A stretch of DNA of 64,000 nucleotides from Microbacterium sp. LWH3-1.2 (GTDB taxonomy: Bacteria; Actinomycetota; Actinomycetes; Actinomycetales; Microbacteriaceae): NCBI RefSeq assembly GCF_040675855.1, contig NZ_JBEGIK010000001.1, forward strand, positions 2,108,001 through 2,172,000, read 5' to 3'. A program made the position numbers and the translations under genes. The notes beneath the pieces are model-generated. The model did no database searches. It was not told the origin of the DNA and worked only from the letters and a program-made list of their open reading frames with translations. Positions 1-7,834 of the stretch are shown in pieces (the first letter of the stretch is position 1; every line of letters starts with the position of its first letter).

Positions 1-547
1 CGTGCCCGGGCGTGACGACGGCGAACGTCCAGTACGCCCCGCGCTCGTGCTCGAGGAGAGCCCGGAACCACGTCAGGGCGGCGGTGGCGGCATCCGTCGT
101 CACTCCCGCTGTGAAGTCGCGACGGATGACGAAGTTCGCACCCTCACCGCGGCCGATCTCGTCGGCGATCACGCGCCGCACGATCTCGGCGTACTCCTCG
201 TCGGCGATGTCGAAGCCGGGGTCGTCGAGCGCGACCGCGTCGATGGGGAGCTGGGCGAGGGCTTCGTCGCGGGGGAGCGAAGCGCGATCCCGCACGATGA
301 GGCACCGCAGCGGCGCGCCGTCGTCGTGGCATTCGAACCCGCGCTCGCGCACCTGACGGAACGGCACCAGGGCGAGCACCTCGTGCGGCGCACCCGAGGC
401 GTCCGTCAGCGGGATGTCGGCGAGCAGGTCGACGTCGACGACGTCACCGGTCAGCACCTCGACGGTGCGCTCGTCGCGCGCGATGAGCGCGAACGGGAGA
501 CCGCTCGCGGCGAGGTCGGGAAGGGACGGGGATGCGGACCCGGTCAT
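1..547 (-). CDS. PhzE-like anthranilate synthase, N-terminal part only (runs off the window)
   Basis: The minus-strand reading starts at the ATG at 547 and stays open to the edge (about 182 residues). It begins MTGSASPSLPDLAASG and contains TGDVVDVDLLADIPL and VPFRQVRERGFECHDD, which resemble the start of the chorismate-binding PhzE/anthranilate synthase fusion proteins of actinobacteria. Family role: chorismate plus glutamine to anthranilate (tryptophan pathway), or to ADIC in phenazine producers. The tryptophan attenuator just upstream argues for the tryptophan role. The catalytic chorismate-binding region and any glutaminase domain lie outside the window, so I give no gene symbol. Confidence 0.75.
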   Translation of the reverse strand, partial: MTGSASPSLPDLAASGLPFALIARDERTVEVLTGDVVDVDLLADIPLTDASGAPHEVLALVPFRQVRERGFECHDDGAPLRCLIVRDRASLPRDEALAQLPIDAVALDDPGFDIADEEYAEIVRRVIADEIGRGEGANFVIRRDFTAGVTTDAATAALTWFRALLEHERGAYWTFAVVTPGH

Positions 548-585
548 GGTGAGTCGTCTTTCGTCGTGGGGCGGAGTCCCGTACG

Positions 586-613
586 AAAAAGAAGACCGCC
601 CCGTGGGCGGTCT
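586..613 (-). terminator. Tryptophan attenuator terminator
   Basis: On the minus strand AGACCGCCC pairs with GGGCGGTCT (9 bp, 3-nt loop) and is followed by TCTTTTTC, a classic intrinsic terminator, 39 nt before the ATG of the anthranilate synthase gene. Its 5' arm (613-605) can instead pair with GGCGGT at 635-630, which overlaps the stop codon of the leader peptide. That pairing is the expected antiterminator. Confidence 0.85.
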
Positions 614-634
614 GTGGTCGCGCGAACCCACCGC

Positions 635-670
635 CTATGCGGTGAGCCACCAGGAGAGGTGCGCGGACAT
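635..670 (-). CDS. trpL: Trp leader peptide, 11 residues with two adjacent Trp codons
   Basis: Minus-strand ATG at 670 to TAG at 637-635 encodes MSAHLSWWLTA. The TGG TGG pair (652-647) lies 12 nt before the antiterminator arm, so a ribosome stalled there would leave that arm free, while one reaching the stop codon would cover it. A -10 box TAGGTT (682-677) ends exactly 6 nt before the ATG, which predicts transcription starting at the AUG itself: a leaderless leader peptide. No Shine-Dalgarno sequence is visible. Confidence 0.85.
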   Translation of the reverse strand: MSAHLSWWLTA

Positions 671-779
671 GCGCCGAACCTACCACACGCCCGATCGGGC
701 GATCCGCCCCGGCGTCTCGGGTTACGCACCATACTGGGGCGAGCCCGTCTCCTCCCATCCCCGCGCCGCGGAGGTAGCC

Positions 780-2681
780 ATGACCCAGCCGACCATGACC
801 GAGCGCTCGCCCGAGCCTGAGCGGCCGTCGCGCCCGCGTCGACGCGGTCCCTCCATCGCCGACCGCATCCGCAGCATGGGGGAGCAGCGCACCGGCGCGC
901 TGCTGCTGGTGCTCGCGACGCTCGTCGCGATCGTGTGGGCGAACATCTCCGCGACGTCGTACCACGACTTCTGGGAGACCGAGCTGACCATCGGCTTCGG
1001 CGACATCCACCTCGAGTTCACGCTGCACGCGCTGGTCAACGACGCGCTCATGGCGATCTTCTTCTTCACCGTCGGCCTCGAGGTGCGCCGCGAGTTCGCG
1101 ATCGGCGAGCTCACGAGCTGGTCGCGCGCGATGATTCCGGTGGTGGCCGCCGTCGCGGGGCTGCTCGTGCCGGCCGCGCTCTTCCTCGCGATCGCAGCGG
1201 GGTCCGGCTATGCGCATGCGTGGGGCGTCGTGATCTCGACCGACACCGCGTTCCTCGTCGGCGCGCTCGCGCTCATCGGGCCACGCGCCCCGGGAAGGCT
1301 GCGGGTGTTCCTTCTCGCCCTCGCCGTGGTGGACGACATCGGCGCGCTGAGCATCATCGCGCTCTTCTACACCGAGAACTTCACGCCCGCGCCGCTCCTC
1401 CTCGCGGCGGTCGGGCTCGCAGGCATCTACTTCACCCGCTACGTGCGCCGCGGCCGCGGCCCGATCTACGCCACCCTCTCGATCATCGTGTGGCTCGCGT
1501 TCCTGGCGTCCGGCGTCCACCCGACGCTCGCCGGCGTCGCCATCGCCCTGCTGATCCCGGTCTACCGGCCCAACCGCCGTGACGTCGAGCAGGCGCTCGA
1601 GCTCGCCCGCGTGTTCCGACAGTCGCCGAACACCGAGTACGCGCGTCAGGCGGCGAACAGCCTGCGCGAATCGATCTCGATCAACGAGAGGCTGCAGTCG
1701 GCGTACTCGCCGTACGTGGCCTACGTCATCCTGCCGCTGTTCGCGCTCGCCAACGCGGGTGTCGAGATCTCGGGGCCGATCCTCGCGGCGGCGGCCCAGT
1801 CGCCGGTGACGTGGGCCATCATCGTCGGTCTCGTCGTCGGCAAGTTCGTCGGCGTCTTCGGCGCGGCCGCGATCATGAAGGTCTTCAAGCTCGGCGAGTT
1901 CGGCCTCGGCCTCACCCTCGACCGCATCGCCGGGGGCGCGATGCTCTGCGGTATCGGCTTCACGATCTCGCTCTTCATCATCGATCTCGCCATCGATGAC
2001 CCCGACGTGCAGAACGAGGCGCGCGTCGGCGTGCTCGCAGCATCCGTCCTCGCCTTCGTCCTCGCCGCGATCATGTTCCGCATCTCCGACGCCCGGCGGC
2101 CCGACGACGACGGCGGGCGCACCCTGGTTCGCCCCGTCGATCCGAAGCGGGACCACATCTACGGCGACGTGAACGCACCCCTCACGATCGTCGAGTACGG
2201 CGACTTCCAATGCCCGTTCTGCCTCAAGGCGTCGGGCTCGATCGAGGAGGTGCGGCGGGAGCTCGGCGATCGGCTGCGGTACGTGTGGCGCCACGCCCCG
2301 CTCGAGAGGCAGCATCCCAACGCGCTCGCGGCGGCGGAGGCCGCCGAGGCGGCGAACCTGCAGGGCAGGTTGCCGGAGTTCTCGCGCAGCCTCTTCGCCG
2401 ACCAGGACCACCAGCTGCCGTCCGACATCATCCGTCGCGCACGGGAGCTCGGCCTCGACGTCGAGCGCTTCGAGGAGGACCTCAGCTCGCCGAAAGTCAC
2501 CCAGCGGGTGCGCGACGACATGCTGGATGCCGAGGCGATGGACATCACGTCGGTGCCCACGTTCTTCATCAACGGCGTGCGCCACGTGGGGCCGTACGAC
2601 GCGCGCACGCTCGTCCGCGCGCTCACCGGCTCGGAGCCCGCCGGGGCCGACGCCCAGCCTGCTCCCCGCGCCGACGCGTAG
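780..2681 (+). CDS. nhaA: Na+/H+ antiporter NhaA fused to a C-terminal DsbA-like thioredoxin domain
   Basis: 633 residues. About residues 40-440 are the NhaA fold with many membrane helices and the paired aspartates D185-D186 (VVDDIGAL), equivalent to the ion-binding Asp pair of NhaA. A linker leads to a DsbA/thioredoxin-like domain at about 455-620 with active-site C478-P-F-C481 and the cis-Pro region SVPTFFING. The role is to swap Na+ for protons across the membrane; the job of the redox domain is not established. The start has a good SD (GGAGGT) 4 nt upstream. The TAG stop lies inside the -10 box of ispG. This fusion recurs in actinobacteria. Confidence 0.93.
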   Translation: MTQPTMTERSPEPERPSRPRRRGPSIADRIRSMGEQRTGALLLVLATLVAIVWANISATSYHDFWETELTIGFGDIHLEFTLHALVNDALMAIFFFTVGLEVRREFAIGELTSWSRAMIPVVAAVAGLLVPAALFLAIAAGSGYAHAWGVVISTDTAFLVGALALIGPRAPGRLRVFLLALAVVDDIGALSIIALFYTENFTPAPLLLAAVGLAGIYFTRYVRRGRGPIYATLSIIVWLAFLASGVHPTLAGVAIALLIPVYRPNRRDVEQALELARVFRQSPNTEYARQAANSLRESISINERLQSAYSPYVAYVILPLFALANAGVEISGPILAAAAQSPVTWAIIVGLVVGKFVGVFGAAAIMKVFKLGEFGLGLTLDRIAGGAMLCGIGFTISLFIIDLAIDDPDVQNEARVGVLAASVLAFVLAAIMFRISDARRPDDDGGRTLVRPVDPKRDHIYGDVNAPLTIVEYGDFQCPFCLKASGSIEEVRRELGDRLRYVWRHAPLERQHPNALAAAEAAEAANLQGRLPEFSRSLFADQDHQLPSDIIRRARELGLDVERFEEDLSSPKVTQRVRDDMLDAEAMDITSVPTFFINGVRHVGPYDARTLVRALTGSEPAGADAQPAPRADA

Positions 2682-2691
2682 GCTGTCAGAC

Positions 2692-3843
2692 GTGCCAGCC
2701 GTCAACATCGGGATGCCCAAGGTCCCCGAAACGCTCGCCCCCCGTCGCAAGAGTCGCCAGATCAAGGTGGGCAAGGTGCTGGTGGGCGGCGACGCCCCCG
2801 TGAGCGTCCAGTCGATGACCACGACACCGACGACGAACATCAACGCGACGCTTCAGCAGATCGCCGAGCTCACCGCCTCGGGCTGCGAGATCGTCCGCGT
2901 CGCCGTTCCGTCGCAGGACGACGCCGACGTGCTGCACATCATCGCGGCCAAGAGCCAGATCCCGGTGATCGCCGACATCCACTTCCAGCCGAAGTACGTC
3001 TTCCAGGCGATCGACGCCGGCTGCGGCGCGGTGCGCGTGAATCCGGGCAACATCCGCAAGTTCGACGACCAGGTGGGCGCGATCGCCGCGGCCGCGAAGG
3101 CCGCCGGGGTGTCGCTGCGCATCGGCGTCAACGCCGGCTCCCTCGACAGGCGCCTGCTCGAGAAGTACGGCAAGGCGACACCCGAGGCCCTCGTCGAGAG
3201 CGCCGTGTGGGAGGCATCCCTCTTCGAGGAGCACGACTTCCACGACTTCAAGATCTCGGTCAAGCACAACGACCCGATCGTCATGGTGAAGGCCTACCGC
3301 CAGCTCGCGGAGAGAGGCGATTGGCCTCTGCACCTCGGCGTGACCGAGGCCGGCCCGGCGTTCCAGGGCACGATCAAGTCGGCGACGGCATTCGGCATCC
3401 TCCTCGCGGAGGGCATCGGCGACACGATCCGCGTGTCCCTGTCGGCCCCGCCCGCGGAGGAGGTCAAGGTCGGCCACCAGATCCTCCAGTCGCTGAACCT
3501 CCGCGAGCGGAAGCTCGAGATCGTCTCCTGCCCCTCGTGCGGCCGCGCCCAGGTCGACGTCTACACGCTGGCCGACAACGTGACCGAGGGCCTCAAGGAC
3601 ATGACCGTGCCGCTGCGCGTCGCGGTCATGGGCTGCGTCGTGAACGGTCCGGGGGAGGCGCGTGAGGCCGACCTCGGCGTCGCCTCCGGGAACGGCAAGG
3701 GCCAGATCTTCGTCAAGGGGCAGGTCATCAAGACCGTGCCCGAGGCCGACATCGTCGCGACACTCATCGAAGAGGCGAACCGCATCGCCGACGAGATGGG
3801 CCCCGACGCGCCGGTCGGCACCGCGCAGGTCCTCACGTCCTAG
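2692..3843 (+). CDS. ispG: 4-hydroxy-3-methylbut-2-enyl diphosphate synthase
   Basis: 383 residues, typical length. It converts MEcPP to HMBPP in the MEP isoprenoid pathway and carries a 4Fe-4S cluster; the ligands are seen as C280-P-S-C283 and C315 ([10 protein letters not shown]), plus the downstream acidic residue. The N-terminal TIM-barrel motifs [10 protein letters not shown] and HFQPKYVF are present. GTG start: TAGGCT (2679-2684) lies 7 nt upstream and there is no SD, so the mRNA is probably leaderless. ATG at 2713 is an alternative. Its stop overlaps the stop of the opposite-strand frameshifted gene. Confidence 0.95.
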   Translation: MPAVNIGMPKVPETLAPRRKSRQIKVGKVLVGGDAPVSVQSMTTTPTTNINATLQQIAELTASGCEIVRVAVPSQDDADVLHIIAAKSQIPVIADIHFQPKYVFQAIDAGCGAVRVNPGNIRKFDDQVGAIAAAAKAAGVSLRIGVNAGSLDRRLLEKYGKATPEALVESAVWEASLFEEHDFHDFKISVKHNDPIVMVKAYRQLAERGDWPLHLGVTEAGPAFQGTIKSATAFGILLAEGIGDTIRVSLSAPPAEEVKVGHQILQSLNLRERKLEIVSCPSCGRAQVDVYTLADNVTEGLKDMTVPLRVAVMGCVVNGPGEAREADLGVASGNGKGQIFVKGQVIKTVPEADIVATLIEEANRIADEMGPDAPVGTAQVLTS

Positions 3844-4470
3844 AGGCGCCCCGGGGTCACCGTGCGGCGCGCCGGGTCACGCCTCGCTCGCGCCTGGTAC
3901 CGGCCCGCGATCACGGCCGAGGCCACTTTGAGGAGCGGCGCCTCACCGAAACGGTAGTCCGTGCCGCGGACCAGGCGGGCCGCGAGGTCGGGCCTCAGGC
4001 GCCAGAGGTGCTCGCGAGCGACCGCCGCGTGGGGCGAATTCGAGACGATCTTGATCGCACCGGCGTGTTCGATGAGCGCGATCACGTTCTCGATGTTCTG
4101 CTGCGTGGTCCCCGCTGGTCGCGTCGAGCAGGATCCGTCCGGCATACCCTCGCTCTCGCGCGTAGCGCGCCATGAGTTCGGCTTCGGGGATGTCACCGCC
4201 GACGCTGCCGCCGCACAGCACCAGCGCGCTCTCGCGCGGATCCGGGCTCAGGGAACGCAGACCACCGCGGACGCGGTACCGGTTGACGAAGTTCGCGCGC
4301 CTGCCGCGATCGCGGTAGCCCAGCACGACCACCGCCTCGAGGCCCTCCATGGTGGCGTTGTCGCCGAGCGCGCGGTATGACGCACGCCAGCTCACGTACT
4401 CCGCCCAGCCGAGGAAGCCCAGGCCGATCCCGGCGGCGACGACCGTGAGCATGGAGACGGGGCGACGCAC
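3840..4470 (-). pseudogene. YdcF/SanA-like (DUF218) membrane protein, broken by a one-base frameshift
   Basis: The first frame (from GTG 4470) has one membrane helix, then AVVVLGYRD and ALVLCGGSVGG, typical of the DUF218 fold, and runs to RILLDATS. The homology then continues in another frame as TTQQNIENVIALIEHAG and IVSNSPHAAVAREHLW to the stop at 3840. Removing one C from the CCCC run at 4110-4113 restores a 209-residue protein. This could be a true frameshift or a base-calling error in a homopolymer. A TAGGGT box sits 6 nt before the GTG (leaderless start). Confidence 0.8.
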
Positions 4471-4518
4471 AGCCCCACCCTACGGGGCCGATGCCCGCCC
4501 GCATGGCAAGATCCGAGG

Positions 4519-5412
4519 ATGCACGAGTCCCCGAGCGAGGCCGTGTCGCCGCAGACGGTCGGCGGCTTCGGCCGGCTGTCGGTCGCGCAGCGCACGCTCG
4601 TGGAGGGGTGGCTGCCAGGCGCCGAGGTCGTCGCGGATCTCAGCTGGAACCAGGTGGAGACCGTCGTGCTGCAGGTGCGCCACGACGACCGCACCCTCAT
4701 CGTCAAGGCGGCAGGCGACGCCGATCACCACCTCGGCCGTGAACTCGACGCCCACGAGGGCGGGTATGTCGCGCCCTGGGCAGGGTCTGGTAACGCTGCG
4801 AGACTGCGGTTCGCCGACCGCGACGCGCGTGTGCTGGTGCTCGACCGGCTGCCGGGCCAGCTGGCGTATCGCACAGCCTCCGCCATCGACCCCGAGGTGC
4901 ACCGTCGCGCGGGCACGCTGCTCCGAGCCTTCCACAACCTGGCGGCACGACCGTCGAGGGGGACGGATGCTGCCGCCACTCGCCGTGCGATCGCCTGGCT
5001 TGACTCGACCCACGCGATCGCCCCGGACGTCGAAGGGCGGCTGCGGACGGCGCTCGCCGCGCTGCCGCCGGTGGAGGCCGACCTCGTGCCGACCCACGGC
5101 GACTGGCAACCACGCAATTGGCTGGTCGACGGCGACGAGGTGCGGGTCATCGATTTCGGCCGCTTCGCCTTCCGCCCCGCCGCGACGGACTTCGTGCGAC
5201 TGGCCGCGCAGGAGTGGCGTGAGAACCCCGCGTGCGAGACGGCGTTCTTCGAGGGCTACGGCCGCGATCCGCGGCATCCGTCCCACTGGATCCTGATGCG
5301 CCTGCGCGAGGCCGTCGGCACCGCCTGCTGGGCGCACCAGGTGGGCGACACCGAGTTCGAGGCGCAGGGCCATCGCATGATCAGCGACGTGCTCGAGGAG
5401 TTCGAGGGCTGA
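4519..5412 (+). CDS. Aminoglycoside phosphotransferase-family small-molecule kinase
   Basis: 297 residues with the APH/choline-kinase fold: catalytic loop H193-G-D195-W-Q-P-R-N200 and the metal-binding D212 in VIDFGR. The substrate cannot be read from sequence. The family phosphorylates antibiotics, but also choline, homoserine and other small molecules, so drug resistance should not be assumed. The ATG has CAAGAT ending 6 nt upstream and no SD at the right distance: leaderless. It stands alone between a broken gene and a transporter. Confidence 0.85.
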   Translation: MHESPSEAVSPQTVGGFGRLSVAQRTLVEGWLPGAEVVADLSWNQVETVVLQVRHDDRTLIVKAAGDADHHLGRELDAHEGGYVAPWAGSGNAARLRFADRDARVLVLDRLPGQLAYRTASAIDPEVHRRAGTLLRAFHNLAARPSRGTDAAATRRAIAWLDSTHAIAPDVEGRLRTALAALPPVEADLVPTHGDWQPRNWLVDGDEVRVIDFGRFAFRPAATDFVRLAAQEWRENPACETAFFEGYGRDPRHPSHWILMRLREAVGTACWAHQVGDTEFEAQGHRMISDVLEEFEG

Positions 5413-5542
5413 TCCCTCGCGATCGCCGAGCCAAGGGATGCGCCGCCAGATCGGGGTCGTGGGCACGCGCGTCGGCGAGGACCCCCGGTTTCAGCGACGG
5501 GCCCTGACACGACCCGGCGCGGAGGCGTGGCATGATCCGAGG

Positions 5543-6748
5543 GTGTCCCCGCCCGCCGCACCCGCCCCGCCGGAGGCGGCCGCACCGCTGTCGCGGCCCA
5601 TCGTCGCGGGGATCGTGACGTCGCTGGTCGGCGTGACGAGCTCGTTCGCCGTGGTGCTGACGGGGCTCGACGCCGTCGGCGCCACTCGCGCGCAGGCGGC
5701 GAGCGGCCTTCTCGTGCTGTGCCTCACGATGGGGGCGTCGGCGATCCTCCTGGCGTGGCGGTACCGGATGCCGATCACGGTCGCGTGGTCCACGCCCGGT
5801 GCCGCCGTGCTCGCCGCCACAGGGGCGGTCGAGGGCGGCTGGCCGGCGGCTGTCGGCGCGTTCCTCGTGACCGCCGGCCTCATCCTGCTGACGGCGCTGT
5901 GGCCCCAGCTCGGCCGGCTCATCGCACGTATCCCGCCCTCGATAGCGCAGGCGATGCTCGCCGGCGTGCTGCTCCCCCTCTGCCTCGCGCCGATCACCGG
6001 GCTGGTCCTGAACCCGTGGGGCGTCGTCCCCGTGCTGCTCACGTGGCTGGTGTTCGTGCGGGTCGCCTCGCGGTGGGCGGTGCCGCTCGCGTTCGTCGCG
6101 GCATCGGTCGTCGTGGCGGTGGATGTCGCGGTCACGGGCGCGACGATCGACCCGGCGCTGCTCGTTCCCCGACTCGAGTTCACGGCGCCGACGCTCACCT
6201 TCGGCGCGGTAGCTGGGCTCGCGCTGCCGCTCTTCCTCGTGACGATGGCATCGCAGAACGTGCCCGGCATCGCGATCATGCGCAGTTTCGGCTATCAGGT
6301 GCCCTGGCGTCCGGCGATGCTCGTGACGGGCGTCGGCACCGCGCTCGGCGCGACGGCCGGCGGACACGCGATCAACCTCGCCGCGATCAGCGCCGCGCTC
6401 GCCGCGGCCCCCGACGCTGATCCCGACCCCCGGCGGCGCTGGGTCGCGGGCGTGTCGACGGGTGCGAGCGGCATCGTGCTCGGTGGGCTCTCGGCAGCAC
6501 TCGTCGCGCTGGTCGTGGTGGCGCCGGAGGCCGTCATCCCGGCGGTCGCCGGCATCGCGCTGTTCGGCGCGTTCGGCTCAGCCGTGCAGCAGGCGATCGA
6601 CGATCCGGGGGAGCGGCTGCCGGCGGTGGTGACCTTCCTCGTGGCGGCGTCGGGCGTCGCGATCGCGGGTGTGAGCGCTGCGTTCTGGGCTCTCGCGGCC
6701 GGACTCCTGGTGCGTGAGGTGCTGCACGCCGGGCGCCGCCCTCGCTGA
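5543..6748 (+). CDS. benE: BenE-type benzoate/H+ symporter family membrane protein
   Basis: 401 residues, almost entirely hydrophobic (about 12 helices). The BenE pattern is clear: an N-terminal GIVTSLVGVTSSFAVVL, TVAWSTPGAAVLAA near residue 90, then MASQNVPGIAIMRSFGY and a conserved GHAINLAAISAALA. The family takes up benzoate with protons. No benzoate-catabolic genes are nearby, so the true substrate is open. GTG start with CATGAT ending 6 nt upstream (leaderless). It ends 28 bp before the convergent small membrane gene. Confidence 0.85.
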   Translation: MSPPAAPAPPEAAAPLSRPIVAGIVTSLVGVTSSFAVVLTGLDAVGATRAQAASGLLVLCLTMGASAILLAWRYRMPITVAWSTPGAAVLAATGAVEGGWPAAVGAFLVTAGLILLTALWPQLGRLIARIPPSIAQAMLAGVLLPLCLAPITGLVLNPWGVVPVLLTWLVFVRVASRWAVPLAFVAASVVVAVDVAVTGATIDPALLVPRLEFTAPTLTFGAVAGLALPLFLVTMASQNVPGIAIMRSFGYQVPWRPAMLVTGVGTALGATAGGHAINLAAISAALAAAPDADPDPRRRWVAGVSTGASGIVLGGLSAALVALVVVAPEAVIPAVAGIALFGAFGSAVQQAIDDPGERLPAVVTFLVAASGVAIAGVSAAFWALAAGLLVREVLHAGRRPR

Positions 6749-6776
6749 TCGCGCCGTCGCACAGGACCCGGCGGCC

Positions 6777-7052
6777 TCAGTCCTCGCGAGGCGCCCGGCG
6801 CCGGCGAAGCGACGTATAGGCGCGGAGCAGGCGGGGAACGACGACGTAGACCGCCAGCGGCACGACGACGGCGGTCAGCACCAGTGCGCGAAGGACCGGA
6901 TGCCACGACTCCGACACGGGCGGGAGCAGCAGCATCCCGATCGAGACGAGGGGGAAGATCGCGAGCCACGTGATCACGGCGCGGACGTGGACGGACGGCG
7001 CGGGAGCGGGGGCGGTCGTGCGGACGGGCTCGGTGCTCGAAGAAATGGACAT
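6777..7052 (-). CDS. Small membrane protein, probable target of the adjacent TetR regulator
   Basis: 91 residues. A Ser/Thr/Pro/Ala-rich N-terminus is followed by two strong hydrophobic segments (VITWLAIFPLVSIGMLLL and LRALVLTAVVVPLAVYVVV) and a basic tail RRRRAPRED. I do not recognise a function. ATG 7052 is chosen because GGAAGG lies 9 nt upstream. It is divergent from the tetR gene, and a strong palindrome lies between the two, so it is probably controlled by that regulator. Confidence 0.7.
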   Translation of the reverse strand: MSISSSTEPVRTTAPAPAPSVHVRAVITWLAIFPLVSIGMLLLPPVSESWHPVLRALVLTAVVVPLAVYVVVPRLLRAYTSLRRRRAPRED

Positions 7053-7072
7053 GTGCGGCATCCTTCCAAAAG

Positions 7073-7102
7073 ACAACTGAATAGTTGCAACTGGCTGGTT
7101 GT
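7073..7102. promoter_or_regulatory. 30-bp palindromic operator between the small membrane gene and tetR
   Basis: The sequence is ACAAC-N5-AGTTGCAACT-N5-GTTGT, symmetric at 20 of 30 positions and centred on 7087/7088. It lies 20 bp upstream of one start (7052) and 62 bp upstream of the other (7165). Length, symmetry and position fit the binding site of the TetR protein encoded next to it, for autoregulation and control of the membrane gene. The link is inferred. Confidence 0.7.
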
Positions 7103-7164
7103 AAGTGAATCACCCGGCAGACTATTCCGCAACCATGCAGTTGGATCTTCGCTATCATCGGCAC

Positions 7165-7776
7165 ATGGCGTGGGACACCGAGCGCACCAGGCGGCTGCTG
7201 CTGGAAGCGGCGACGTCGGAGTTCAGCGAGCACGGGCTCGCCGGGGCGCGCGTGGACCGCATCGCAGAGGCAGCCGGCGTCAACAAGGAGCGCATCTACC
7301 AGTACTTCGGCAAGAAGGACGAGCTCTTCGCCACCGTGCTGGCGGAGGCGCTCGAGGCCGCGTTGCAGGCGGTCCAGGTCGAGGGCACCGGGCCCCAAGC
7401 CGTGGGCGACTACGCCGCGAGGCTGTTCGACCACCACATGGCGAACGGCCACATCCCGCGCCTCGTCTACTGGGAAGGGCTCGAGCGCGGCATCGCGGCG
7501 GCCGACAGCCCGGTGCGAGCCGAGTTCCACGCCGAGAAGGTCACGCGCATTCAGCGCATGCTGCCGGGCGTCGGCCGCGTCGAGGCCGGGGAGCTGCTGC
7601 TCACCCTCGTGAGCCTCGTCAATGCCTGGCCGGTGCTGCCGCAGCTCGACGCCCTCATCGTGCCGGGCGCAGGTGATGGCGCCGCGCGCATCGCAGCGCG
7701 TCGCGCGGCGATCGTCGCCACGGTGACCGCTGCCGCCGCGGCGGTCACCGTGGCGGTGGAGCCCGCCGTCGGCTGA
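7165..7776 (+). CDS. TetR-family transcriptional repressor
   Basis: 203 residues. The N-terminal DNA-binding helix-turn-helix is clear: TRRLLLEAATSEFSEHGL, then VDRIAEAAGVNKERIYQYFGKKDELF. The rest is the ligand-binding/dimer region; the C-terminus is Ala/Thr/Val-rich. ATG 7165 is preferred over 7135 because TATCAT (7153-7158) ends 6 nt upstream and homology starts here (leaderless). It probably represses itself and the divergent membrane gene through the 7073-7102 palindrome. The inducer is unknown. Confidence 0.9.
   Translation: MAWDTERTRRLLLEAATSEFSEHGLAGARVDRIAEAAGVNKERIYQYFGKKDELFATVLAEALEAALQAVQVEGTGPQAVGDYAARLFDHHMANGHIPRLVYWEGLERGIAAADSPVRAEFHAEKVTRIQRMLPGVGRVEAGELLLTLVSLVNAWPVLPQLDALIVPGAGDGAARIAARRAAIVATVTAAAAAVTVAVEPAVG
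7716..7755. repeat. Perfect 15-bp inverted repeat inside the 3' end of tetR
   Basis: CGCCACGGTGACCGC (7716-7730) and its exact reverse complement (7741-7755) flank a 10-nt GC-rich loop. It encodes the near-palindromic peptide TVTAAAAAVTV, 21 bp before the stop codon. There is no U-tract after it. It could act as a stem-loop terminator inside the gene or protect the 3' end of the mRNA. Confidence 0.6.
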
Positions 7777-7834
7777 CGCCTCCGTCCTGTCAGTGCAGAG
7801 TCCCCGTGGGCAGCACAGTCGTCATGCGACCACG

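Noticed and set aside
444..2843. A 799-codon open frame on the minus strand
   Set aside because: It is the antisense shadow of nhaA and ispG; the translation is Arg/Asp/Glu/His-rich without any domain, as expected opposite high-GC genes.
4519..5412. Antibiotic-resistance gene
   Set aside because: The phosphotransferase fold alone does not indicate a drug substrate; sequence and context give no resistance-specific sign.
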